Notes under the pieces: generated by a model
Databases searched by the model: none
What the model was told of the DNA's origin: nothing
The model's input: only the letters and a program-made list of their open reading frames with translations
Made by a program: the position numbers and the translations under genes
Shown here: piece after piece, positions 14,420 through 21,007 of the stretch
Layout: each line of letters opens with the position of its first letter
Position numbering within the stretch: the stretch's first letter is position 1
Assembly: GCA_900552705.1 (NCBI GenBank)
Contig: USAX01000013.1
Span: 1 to 25,029, forward strand
Origin: an uncultured Collinsella sp.
Lineage (GTDB): Bacteria; Actinomycetota; Coriobacteriia; Coriobacteriales; Coriobacteriaceae
Direction of reading: 5' to 3'
DNA length: 25,029 nucleotides

Positions 14420-15253
14420 ATGGAAAACGAGAACATCACCGCCGTCGCCAAGGGCAAGCCCTCCGGCTACAAGGTCACCAAGAAGGACCTGCGCAACGCG
14501 AACTGGCGCTGGCTCATGAGCGTGTGTACCTTCAACTACCAGACCCAGCAGGGCGCCTCAGTCGCCTACGCCCTCTCGCCGGTCCTGAGGAAGATCTACA
14601 CGAACGACGAGGACTATAAGCAAGCGCTCAACAACCACTTCCGCTACTACAACACCCAGCCTTGGCTCGCCGCCATCATCCTTGGCGCCTGCGTGGCCAT
14701 GGAGGAGCGCGACGGCCTAGCGGCGGCGGACGCCGTCCAAGACCTGAAGATCGGCACCATGGGACCGCTCGCCGGCGTCGGCGACTCCCTGCTCATGACC
14801 ATGATCCCGACCATCATGGGCTCCATCGCCGCCTACATGGCCATCGAGGGCAACCCCGTGGGAGCCGGCATCTGGTTCGCGCTCATCCTGGCCATCTTCT
14901 GGGTCCGCATGCACGCCCTCGAGTTCGGCTACAAGCAGGGCGTGAAGCTCGTCACCGACTTCAGCGAGAAGCTTCCCAACCTCACTGCCGCCGCCTCCGT
15001 GCTCGGCCTCACCGTGGTCGGCTGCCTCATCGCCTCGGTCATCGGCGTCACCTGCCCGATTAGCTTCAGCTTCGGCGACGTCGCGATGGAGATTCAGCCG
15101 CTGCTCGACAAGATCCTGCCTGCCATGATCCCCGCCGCCATCACGGGAAGCGCGTATTACCTTCTTACCAAGAAGAACGCGAGCATGACGGCCCTCATCC
15201 TCGTGGTGATTGTCCTCGCGATGGTCGCCTCCGCCGCCGGCATCCTCGCTTAG
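14420..15253 (+). CDS. PTS mannose/fructose/sorbose-family EIID (membrane)
   Basis: 277 residues. Family motifs RNANWRWLMSVCTFNYQTQQ near residue 25, FRYYNTQPWLAAIILG, DLKIGTMGPLAGVGDSLL and the C-terminal hydrophobic helix are those of EIID. A hydrophilic N-terminus of about 35 residues precedes the membrane part, as usual. EIID is found only in mannose-class PTS and is needed for transport with EIIC. RBS GGAGAGGATGAG lies in the end of EIIC. EIIA follows after 26 bases. Confidence 0.94.
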   Translation: MENENITAVAKGKPSGYKVTKKDLRNANWRWLMSVCTFNYQTQQGASVAYALSPVLRKIYTNDEDYKQALNNHFRYYNTQPWLAAIILGACVAMEERDGLAAADAVQDLKIGTMGPLAGVGDSLLMTMIPTIMGSIAAYMAIEGNPVGAGIWFALILAIFWVRMHALEFGYKQGVKLVTDFSEKLPNLTAAASVLGLTVVGCLIASVIGVTCPISFSFGDVAMEIQPLLDKILPAMIPAAITGSAYYLLTKKNASMTALILVVIVLAMVASAAGILA

Positions 15254-15279
15254 CTTCGACCCAAGAGATTGGTGAATCA

Positions 15280-15678
15280 ATGAGAAAGATAGTTGTGGCG
15301 AGCCATTCCCTTCTCGCCCAGGGCTTCAAGGACACCCTCGAGTTCCTTACGGGTAAGGGCGACGCCGTCAACGCCGTGTGCGCCTACGTGAACGACAACG
15401 GCGAGGGGCTCGACGCGGCGGTCGAGGCGGCTCTTTCGGGCACTGACGAGGTCGTCGTCCTTACCGACGCGTTCGGCGGTAGCGTGAACCAGCGCTTCTC
15501 CCGCTTCGCCTCCGACCGGATCCACGTGATCGCGGGTGTCAACCTCCCGCTCGCCATGACGGTCGCGCTCGCGCGCCCCGACGAGAAACTCGACTTCGAC
15601 GCCCTCGTCAACGAGGCGCGCCAGCAGATCATCTACGTGAACGGTGCCAGTTCCGCCGAGTGCGACGACGACGAATAG
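15280..15678 (+). CDS. PTS mannose-family EIIA
   Basis: 132 residues. MRKIVVASHSLLAQGFKDTLEFLTG carries the phospho-accepting His9, and the strand VVVLTDAFGGSVNQ (about 58-71) is the EIIA(Man) core that faces the active site; IHVIAGVNLPLAMTVAL follows. It takes phosphate from HPr and hands it to EIIB. Separate EIIA and EIIB genes are the LevD/LevE arrangement, unlike the fused ManX. The RBS is weak (AAGAGATTGG). The acidic tail ECDDDE is short. Confidence 0.93.
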   Translation: MRKIVVASHSLLAQGFKDTLEFLTGKGDAVNAVCAYVNDNGEGLDAAVEAALSGTDEVVVLTDAFGGSVNQRFSRFASDRIHVIAGVNLPLAMTVALARPDEKLDFDALVNEARQQIIYVNGASSAECDDDE

Positions 15679-15690
15679 AGGAGGTCGACG

Positions 15691-16815
15691 ATGAGAGAGT
15701 TCCTTAAGGACGTGTGGATGCACGGCGGTGAGGAAAGCCGCGCCATCACCCCCGAGAACATCACGGGCGAGAAGGGCCGCGCCGCCATGTCGGCCAGCCA
15801 CCTCGGCGTCGGCCGCAAGGGCTCGTGTTGCGTGCCCCTTGAGTCCGGCGAGACCATCACGCTCGCGGACATCGAGGGCCCCGGCATCATCCGCCACATC
15901 TGGATGACCGTCCCCGACAAGACCGCCGCTGGCAGCTTCGTCATGCGTGACCTCGTGCTGCGCTTCTACTGGGACGACGAGGAGACCCCCTCGGTCGAGT
16001 GCCCTGTCGGCGACTTCTTCTGCAACGGCTTCGGTGAGCGCGCCATCGTCAACTCGATGCCCATCTGCGTGAACCCGACGGGCGGCATGAACTGCTACTT
16101 CGAGATGCCCTTCAGGAAGCACGCCAAGGTCACGCTTACGAGCGAGCACCCCGGGTTCATTAAGTACATCTTCTACACGTTCAACTACGCGCTCACCGAC
16201 GTGCCGGACGACGCCATGTACTTCCACGCCCGCTTTAACCGCGAGCGCAGCACCCGCAGGGGCGTCGACTACACCGTGCTCGACGGCGTGCGCGGCAAGG
16301 GCTACTACGTCGGCACCTACATGGCCCTGTGCGCCCTGGAGCGCTATTGGTGGGGCGAGGGCGAGATGAAGTTCTTCCTCGACGGCGACGAGGAGTTCCC
16401 CACGGTCACCTCGACGGGAGCCGAGGACTACTTCGGCGGTGCCTGGGCCTTCCTCGACAGGCCGCCCCACGCGTTGCCCGAGGCGCAGTGCTTCAACACG
16501 CTGTTCGCCGGCTACCCGTACCGCTCGACGCGCGACGCCACGCGCGACCGCTTCAGCGCGGGCAAGCCGAACCCGAATCCGATGCTCGCGACTAACGACG
16601 ACGCGCTGCCCAGGCACGGCCTCTACAGGTGGCACCTTCCCGACCCGATCTCGTTCAAGGAGGACCTGCGCGTGACGTTCCAGGACCTCGGCAACGACGA
16701 CATCAAGCTCTACGAGCGCGAGGACGACATCTCCACCGTCGCCTACTGGTACCAAAGCGAGCCGCACGCCGTACTCGCCCCGTTTGCCGCAAGGCAGGAC
16801 CGCGTGCCCAGGTAG
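15691..16815 (+). CDS. DUF2961 / GH172-type glycoside hydrolase, cytosolic
   Basis: 374 residues without signal peptide or membrane segment. IEGPGIIRHIWMTV (61-74), VECPVGDFFCNGFGE (102-116), NPTGGMNCYFEMPF (128-141) and TSTGAEDYFGGAWAF (240-254) are the conserved blocks of DUF2961, now glycoside hydrolase family 172. Known members act on alpha-furanosides: alpha-D-fructofuranosidases/difructose dianhydride I enzymes and D-arabinofuranosidases. Glu245 in GAEDYF and Glu225 in GEMKFFLDGD are candidate catalytic acids by position. Strong RBS GAGGAGG; 12 bases after EIIA, so cotranscribed. The context (PTS, fructokinase) favours cleavage of a fructose-containing, perhaps phosphorylated, substrate inside the cell; D-arabinofuranose substrates remain possible. 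Confidence 0.87.
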   Translation: MREFLKDVWMHGGEESRAITPENITGEKGRAAMSASHLGVGRKGSCCVPLESGETITLADIEGPGIIRHIWMTVPDKTAAGSFVMRDLVLRFYWDDEETPSVECPVGDFFCNGFGERAIVNSMPICVNPTGGMNCYFEMPFRKHAKVTLTSEHPGFIKYIFYTFNYALTDVPDDAMYFHARFNRERSTRRGVDYTVLDGVRGKGYYVGTYMALCALERYWWGEGEMKFFLDGDEEFPTVTSTGAEDYFGGAWAFLDRPPHALPEAQCFNTLFAGYPYRSTRDATRDRFSAGKPNPNPMLATNDDALPRHGLYRWHLPDPISFKEDLRVTFQDLGNDDIKLYEREDDISTVAYWYQSEPHAVLAPFAARQDRVPR

Positions 16816-16842
16816 GGTCGCCTCGAAACAAGCCAACGTTAT

Positions 16843-16880
16843 GGGCGCCCGCGGTTGACCATGACTGCGGGCGTCCCTTT
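16843..16880 (+). terminator. Weak terminator or attenuator between GH172 and ROK genes
   Basis: GGGCGCCCGCGGT (16843-16855) pairs with ACTGCGGGCGTCCC (16864-16877), with one bulge and a wobble, followed by TTT only. It may reduce transcription of the kinase relative to the PTS genes or act as an mRNA stability hairpin. Confidence 0.5.
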
Positions 16881-16894
16881 GTAAGGAGGATCAC

Positions 16895-17779
16895 ATGAGC
16901 GAAAAGCAAATGAGGCTCGGCGCCCTCGAAGCCGGCGGGACCAAGATGGTCTGTGCCGTGGTGTCCGGCGACGGCGAGGTCCTCGACCGTATGGAGACCC
17001 CGACGCTTACGCCCGCCGAGACCGTCCCGCAGATGATCGAGTGGTTCACCGCCCGCGATGTGGACGCGTTGGGCATCGGCGCCTTCGGCCCGACCTGCGT
17101 CGACCCCAACGACGAGCGCTACGGCTCCATCCTCCAGACGCCCAAGCTCGCGTGGCGAGGCCATGGTCTTCGCGCCGCGTTCGCCGACGCCCTCGGGATT
17201 CCGGTGGCCTACGACACGGACGTGAACGTTGCCTGCCTCGGCGAAGTGGTCTTCGGCTGCTGCAAGGGGCTCGAGGACGCCGTCTACGTGACCATCGGCA
17301 CCGGCGTGGGCGCGGGCGTCATGTGCGCGGGCAGGCTCCTTCACGGCATGCTGCACCCCGAGGCCGGCCACATGCTGGTAAGGACCCGTCCCACCGAGGA
17401 GGGACGCTGCGTCTGCCCGAGCCACGCGAACTGTCTCGAGGGCCTCGCCTCCGGCCCCGCCATCGCCGCGCGCTGGGGAAAGCCCGCGGCCGAGCTCGCG
17501 GACAACGATGAGGTGTGGGCGCTCGAGGGGGATTATCTGGGGCAGATGTGCGCGAACCTCGTGCTCATGTACTCGCCTCGCCGCATCGTCCTCGGCGGCG
17601 GCGTGATGCACCAGGAGCAGCTCTACGGCATCGTCCGCAAGAAGACCCTCGAATATCTGGGTGGCTACATCCAGACCGCCGAGCTTAAGGACATGGAGAG
17701 CTACATCTGCGCCCCGGGCTGCGGCGGCGACCAAGGAATCCTCGGCGCGGCCGAGCTGGCAAGAAGGGCGCTCGCGTAA
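16895..17779 (+). CDS. ROK-family sugar kinase, probable fructokinase
   Basis: 294 residues. GALEAGGTKMVCAVVSGDGE is the ATP-binding start of ROK kinases of the GmuE/ScrK fructokinase group. DTDVNVACLGEVVFG contains the catalytic Asp, VTIGTGVGAGVM is the phosphate-2 motif, and the zinc site appears as HPEAGHM followed by CVCPSHANCLEG. The C-terminus has VLGGGVM and GDQGILGAAELARRAL. It would phosphorylate free fructose at C6. RBS AAGGAGGA. It lies 79 bases after GH172 across a hairpin and is the last gene before a strong terminator. A mannose or other hexose specificity cannot be excluded. Confidence 0.9.
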   Translation: MSEKQMRLGALEAGGTKMVCAVVSGDGEVLDRMETPTLTPAETVPQMIEWFTARDVDALGIGAFGPTCVDPNDERYGSILQTPKLAWRGHGLRAAFADALGIPVAYDTDVNVACLGEVVFGCCKGLEDAVYVTIGTGVGAGVMCAGRLLHGMLHPEAGHMLVRTRPTEEGRCVCPSHANCLEGLASGPAIAARWGKPAAELADNDEVWALEGDYLGQMCANLVLMYSPRRIVLGGGVMHQEQLYGIVRKKTLEYLGGYIQTAELKDMESYICAPGCGGDQGILGAAELARRALA

Positions 17780-17811
17780 CTTGCGCTCTCTCCGCCATAC
17801 AACGCGTTAAG

Positions 17812-17861
17812 AAAAGACGAGCGCTTCTTGCCAATTGAGCGGCAAGAAGCGCTCGTCTTTT
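17812..17861. terminator. Strong, probably bidirectional terminator
   Basis: A perfect 21-bp stem (17812-17832 with 17841-17861, loop AATTGAGC) starts with AAAA and ends with TTTT. It would terminate the plus-strand operon and also transcripts from the degV remnant on the other strand. Confidence 0.92.
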
Positions 17862-17895
17862 GCATTTGTTTTTGGGGCAGGACGCCCCGCCTCCG

Positions 17896-18116
17896 CTAGA
17901 GTCCCTGGACCGCCACACCCACGAGGTTTGGACCGGTGTGGACAAGAAGCGCGGGGCTGATGTCGGAGCGGACGACCTCCACCGCGTTGGCCACGCGCTC
18001 GCGCAGGGCCTGCTCCATGCGGTCGTAGAGGTCGGCGTAGGCCGAGGTGCAGCTTACGGCAAAGCGCACCTTGGGGTGCTTCTCGACGATGGCGGCGATG
18101 AGCTTGACCTCGGTGC
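17896..18116 (-). pseudogene. DegV family protein, C-terminal fragment
   Basis: On the minus strand the frame reads RTEVKLIAAIVEKHPKVRFA, VSCTSAYADLYDRMEQALRE, VEVVRSDISPALLVHTGPN and LVGVAVQGL, then TAG at 17896. This matches the last 70-75 residues of DegV fatty-acid-binding proteins (the VEV...IGP..HTGPG..G end). The first 200 or so residues are missing: upstream the sequence switches to the start of an IS200/IS605 transposase. DegV proteins supply fatty acids to the FakA kinase in firmicutes. Not functional as it stands; an internal ATG at 18136-18138 has no ribosome binding site. Confidence 0.8.
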
Positions 18117-18173
18117 GATGCGGTACTTGCACAGCCATTTCGTGTACGCGAGGCTGTTGGCTTTCTGGGCCAC
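18117..18173 (-). mobile_element. IS200/IS605 TnpA, N-terminal fragment
   Basis: From GTG 18173 on the minus strand the frame reads VAQKANSLAYTKWLCKYRI (V being the start Met), the first residues of IS200-type Y1 transposases, whose usual start is MxxKANSLxHTKWxCKYHIVFTPKYR. After KYRI homology stops and the degV fragment begins in another frame, so one deletion fused the element's 5' end to degV. AAGG at 18181-18184 is the RBS remnant. Confidence 0.7.
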
Positions 18174-18181
18174 AGCAATCA

Positions 18182-18230
18182 CCTTCCCCCTAGTATGATG
18201 ACCTGAACAATCCTCATGCTAGGGGGAAGG
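18182..18230. repeat. 17-bp inverted repeat, probable left-end hairpin of the IS200/IS605 remnant
   Basis: 18182-18198 pairs with 18214-18230 with one wobble (CCTTCCCCCTAG... / ...CTAGGGGGAAGG), loop of 15 bases. It directly precedes the tnpA start, where IS200/IS605 elements carry the foldback structure recognised by the transposase. Confidence 0.7.
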
Positions 18231-18254
18231 TTCTTGTCGCGTAGCGGAAATTGG

Positions 18255-18357
18255 CCTCCACCCGCTGAGCGGGTGGCTTTCTATGCCGCGCGTGCCGCGC
18301 AGCACGGACTAAAGTCCATGAATAAAAACGAGGAAGGCCACGTCCGGCCTCCCTCGC
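18255..18357. repeat. Two further hairpins in the scar region
   Basis: CCACCCGCT/AGCGGGTGG (18258-18266 with 18268-18276) is followed by CTTTCT; a second stem pairs CGAGG-AGGCC with GGCCT-CCTCG at about 18329-18356, with one mismatch. GGACTAAAGTCC (18306-18317) is a short palindrome between them. No gene is seen here; they may be element ends or old terminators. Confidence 0.45.
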
Positions 18358-18377
18358 AAAGAGTCTCTGATTGCTCC

Positions 18378-18439
18378 CACTCATTGGGGACAGACTTACA
18401 TGAGTGATTGCACTCATTGGGGACAGACTTAAATGAGTG
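18378..18439. repeat. Two direct copies of a 29-bp palindromic repeat
   Basis: Units 18378-18406 and 18411-18439 differ at one base. Each starts CACTCAT and ends ATGAGTG around TGGGGACAGACTTA(C/A), so every unit can form a hairpin. Repeats of the GGGGACAGACTTA type resemble REP-like elements associated with Y1 (RAYT) transposases; this link is from general familiarity and needs a search. Confidence 0.75.
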
Positions 18440-18460
18440 CTCTTGAAATGCCGGCGCCTG

Positions 18461-18527
18461 GGGACGTTCTTTTTCTGTCTGCAGTTTGGGACGTTCCTTT
18501 TCTGTCGGCAGTTTGGGACGGTCCTTA
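18461..18527. repeat. 27-bp tandem repeat, about 2.5 copies
   Basis: Units 18461-18487, 18488-18514 and a partial third from 18515 share GGGACGTTCYTTTTCTGTC and GCAGTTT, with three changes at most. The unit is unlike the 29-bp repeat next to it but has the same GGGAC start. Confidence 0.75.
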
Positions 18528-18587
18528 GAGCTGCAGCGCGCCATGAGCGACGAGGCGAAGCGGATCATCCTGTCTTTCGAGTTCTAA
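18528..18587 (+). pseudogene. Unidentified 3' gene fragment
   Basis: ELQRAMSDEAKRIILSFEF then TAA reads like a real protein end (amphipathic, no repeat character), directly after the tandem repeats, with no start upstream. I do not recognise the family. Confidence 0.25.
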
Positions 18588-18612
18588 GCAGAATTCCCCG
18601 TCTCTGAGTAAT

Positions 18613-18750
18613 GATTAGTGCGCATTTGTGCGTATTTGTGTGCGTAGGATTGCGTGGCTATGCGTGTATAAGCACCGTCTGCGGCTGTATTATGACCATT
18701 TGGCGGTTATATACGCAAAAGTACGCACATACGCGCTAATTTGTGCGAAT
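18613..18750. promoter_or_regulatory. Promoter region with helically phased TGCG/CGCA repeats
   Basis: TGCG occurs at 18619, 18629, 18641, 18651 and 18661, that is every 10-12 bases. Beyond a centre near 18690 the complement CGCA occurs at 18714 and 18724, with CGC at 18732 and TGCG at 18744. The two halves form an imperfect long inverted repeat (GATTAGTGCGCATTTGTGCG on the left against TACGCACATACGCGCTAAT on the right). -10-like boxes are TATAAG (18667) and TATTAT (18688). The spacing of one helical turn suggests cooperative binding, perhaps by the DeoR-type regulator of this operon. Confidence 0.6.
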
Positions 18751-18797
18751 ATAGAGACGGCAGAAATGTTAGACGCTCCATGACCCAGGAGGCACAT

Positions 18798-19877
18798 ATG
18801 GCAGATTTCAAGCAGGCTCCACTCGACGCGGCGGCAGCCGCCAAAGCAGCGTTCGCTTCGGTCCAGGACAAGCCGTTCCCCGACGATATCTTTACGGCTC
18901 CCGAGCTCCGTTGGGCTGTGATCGGGTGCGGTGTTATCGCCAACCAGATGGCCCAGTCTCTCGCTCTTGCCGGCCGCAAGCTTGCGGGCGTTGCCAACCG
19001 CACACTGTCCAAGGCTCAGGCTTTTGCAGAGCAGTATGGCATTGAGAAGGTCTATGAAACGGTCGAGGACCTCTACACCGATCAGAACATCGACGCCGTC
19101 TACATCACCACCCCGCACAACACTCATATCACCTATCTGCGCGCTGCGCTGGCAGCTGGTAAGCACGTGCTCTGCGAGAAGGCCATTACCCTCAATTCCG
19201 CTGAACTCGATGAGGCCCGTGCCATTGCCGCCGAGCACAACGTGGTCCTTATGGACGCCACCACGGTGCTCCACATGCCTTTGTATCAGGAGCTGCGTCG
19301 TCGCATGGATGTCGGTGAGTTCGGCCGCATGAATCTCGCTCAGCTCAACTTTGGCAGCTACAAGGAGTACGGCGATCTGACCAATCGCTTCTACAACCGC
19401 AACCTTGCTGGCGGTGCCATGCTCGATATTGGCGTGTATGCCCTGTCCGTCATGCGTCTCTTTATGGCCAGCCAGCCCGCCGAGGTCGTGTCTCTAGGCA
19501 ACACCTGCGAGACTGGCGTCGATGTTGCGGGCGGCATCGTCTGCCGTAATGCCGAACAGCAGCTGGGCGTGGTGAGCCTTACGCTCCACTCCAAGCAGCC
19601 CAAGCGCTCGATCATTAGCTTCGACAAGTGTTATATCGAGGTCAACGAGTATCCGCGTGCCGATCACGCGACCATCGTGTGGACTGCCGACGGCCACCGC
19701 GAGGAGGTCCACGCTGGCACCGAGGCCTACGCACTGTGCTACGAGATGGCCGATCTTGAGAAGGCCGTTGCCGGCGACGACTCCAAGCGCGAGCTGCTGG
19801 ATTATGCTTCTGATGTTATGGAGCTTATGACCAAGCTTCGCGCCGACTGGGGAGTCGTGTACCCCGAGGAGGAGTAA
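18798..19877 (+). CDS. Gfo/Idh/MocA family oxidoreductase
   Basis: 359 residues from ATG 18798 (RBS AGGAGGC); the open frame from 18741 adds residues without a family match. LRWAVIGCGVIANQMAQSL is the Rossmann NAD(P)-binding start; TTPHNTHITYLRAALAAGKH and VLCEKAITLN hold the EKP-type motif with Ala in place of Pro; GGAMLDIGVYAL matches the family's substrate-site GxxxDxGxY motif. Such enzymes oxidise or reduce sugars, inositols and related compounds, including dihydrodiol dehydrogenase-type members; the substrate is unknown. The N-terminus has about 35 extra residues before the Rossmann fold. The DeoR regulator follows after three bases, so the pair probably forms a sugar-responsive operon. 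Confidence 0.9.
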   Translation: MADFKQAPLDAAAAAKAAFASVQDKPFPDDIFTAPELRWAVIGCGVIANQMAQSLALAGRKLAGVANRTLSKAQAFAEQYGIEKVYETVEDLYTDQNIDAVYITTPHNTHITYLRAALAAGKHVLCEKAITLNSAELDEARAIAAEHNVVLMDATTVLHMPLYQELRRRMDVGEFGRMNLAQLNFGSYKEYGDLTNRFYNRNLAGGAMLDIGVYALSVMRLFMASQPAEVVSLGNTCETGVDVAGGIVCRNAEQQLGVVSLTLHSKQPKRSIISFDKCYIEVNEYPRADHATIVWTADGHREEVHAGTEAYALCYEMADLEKAVAGDDSKRELLDYASDVMELMTKLRADWGVVYPEEE

Positions 19878-19880
19878 GCG

Positions 19881-20627
19881 ATGCTTGCGGAAGATAGGCT
19901 CAACGCGATTGTATCGATGGTGCAGCAGGCCGGCTCGGTTACCGTTCCGGAGCTTGCTGAGGCCCTGGGCGTGACGGCGTCTACCATTCGGCGCGATCTG
20001 CAGACGCTCGACCGAGCGCATCGCATCGCCAAGGTCCACGGTGGGGCGACGAGTCTTGAGCGCGCGCACGTGACGCGCGACCTAACGCTTAATGAGCGCA
20101 GCGACCTCCATAACGATGACAAGGAGCGTATCTGCGCCCGTGCGGCGGCGCTTGTGGAGCCTGAGAGCTTTGTATACATCGACTCGGGCTCGACGACGCT
20201 CAGGCTCATCGAGCATCTTCCCCACCTTGAAGATGTCACCTACGTGACCGATTCCGTGCTCCATGCTCAGCGCCTTGCTTTGCGGGGTATGCGTACCGTG
20301 GTGCTGGGCGGCGAGCTCAAACCCGAGACCGAGGCGCTCGTTGGCCCCGATGCCTTGGCAACCTTAGATCGCTACAACTTCAACTGTGGCTTTTGGGGCT
20401 CTAATGGCATCGCCGCCGAGCAGGGCTTCACGGCGCCCGATATCGAGGAGGCCCAAGTAAAGCGCATCTCGATGCGTCATACGGCCAAACGCTTCGTAAT
20501 CTCGGACGCCAGCAAATTTGGCATGGTGGCGCCCGTCAAGTTCGCGGACTTTCGCGATGCAACGATCATCACCGCGGGCGAGGTGCCCGCCAAGTACCGG
20601 GCAATGGACAACGTCGTCACGGTCTAG
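19881..20627 (+). CDS. DeoR/GlpR family transcriptional regulator
   Basis: 248 residues. The N-terminal winged helix has the DeoR signature IVSMVQQAGSVTVPELAEAL followed by VTASTIRRDLQTLDRAHRI and VHGGA. The C-terminal sugar-phosphate sensor domain has YIDSGSTTLRLIEHL, VVLGGELKPETEALVGP, FWGSNGIAAEQGFTAPDIEEA and FVISDASKFG, all standard. These repressors usually respond to a phosphorylated sugar. RBS GAGGAGGAG lies in the end of the oxidoreductase gene, so the two are cotranscribed and the regulator may control the shared promoter at 18613-18750. Confidence 0.94.
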   Translation: MLAEDRLNAIVSMVQQAGSVTVPELAEALGVTASTIRRDLQTLDRAHRIAKVHGGATSLERAHVTRDLTLNERSDLHNDDKERICARAAALVEPESFVYIDSGSTTLRLIEHLPHLEDVTYVTDSVLHAQRLALRGMRTVVLGGELKPETEALVGPDALATLDRYNFNCGFWGSNGIAAEQGFTAPDIEEAQVKRISMRHTAKRFVISDASKFGMVAPVKFADFRDATIITAGEVPAKYRAMDNVVTV

Positions 20628-20666
20628 CGGCGGGACAAGGTCAAAACCATTTAGTTTTCTCAATAG

Positions 20667-20703
20667 AAAAGCGGCAACGTCCATCACGGACGTTGCCGCT
20701 TTC
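20667..20703 (+). terminator. Rho-independent terminator after the DeoR gene
   Basis: AAGCGGCAACGTCC pairs perfectly with GGACGTTGCCGCTT (14 bp, loop ATCAC), preceded by AA and ending in TTTC. Confidence 0.9.
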
Positions 20704-20720
20704 GTCGTCTACTGGTTCTG

Positions 20721-20936
20721 TCTAAGTCTGTAACAACTGGACCGTTAAAAGTGGGATAGGTGTTACAGATTGAGATGCTTCCGAACCGCGCCGTCCCTTT
20801 GTCTCAATCTGTAACATCTGGGATCGATTTTGCCGAGTTACTGTTACAGATTGAGATTTTCCCTTAAGGGGGATTCGAATGTCTCGATCTGTAACAGATA
20901 GACCGGAAAATGGGTTCTAACTGTTACAGATCGAGA
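20721..20936. repeat. Array of six 15-bp repeats in strictly alternating orientation
   Basis: The unit TGTTACAGATYGAGA appears forward at 20761, 20842 and 20922. Its reverse complement TCTCRATCTGTAACA ends at 20735 (degenerate), 20816 and 20896. Gaps between units are 25, 26, 25, 25 and 25 bases, so the array repeats every 80-81 bp with 40-bp half steps. Spacers in the inverted-then-forward gaps resemble each other (around TGGACCG and AAAATGGG); the others are less alike. It lies between two convergent genes. This resembles BIME-type clusters of REP sequences. It is not a CRISPR: orientation alternates, repeats are too short and no cas gene is present. Confidence 0.85.
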
Positions 20937-20967
20937 CGTTTTGGGACCGCGGCTGAGCCATTGCGGC

Positions 20968-21007
20968 AAAACCACCATAAAGGTGCTTGTCCCCTTTGTG
21001 GTGGTTT
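20968..21007 (-). terminator. Terminator of the minus-strand U32-rluA operon
   Basis: AAACCACCA and TGGTGGTTT form a 9-bp stem extended by AAAGG/CCTTT; read on the minus strand it ends in TGGTTTT. It overlaps the stop codon of the pseudouridine synthase gene. Both strands have A/T runs, so it may work in both directions. Confidence 0.75.

Noticed and set aside
15277..16836. 519-codon open frame on the minus strand
   Set aside because: Antisense to EIIA and the GH172 gene, both of which have clear family motifs and ribosome binding sites.
18281..18568. Minus-strand frame of 95 codons over the repeat region
   Set aside because: It only translates the tandem and palindromic repeats; no start signals or family match.
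20721..20936. CRISPR array
   Set aside because: Repeats are 15 bp, alternate in orientation, spacers partly resemble each other, and no cas gene lies in the window.
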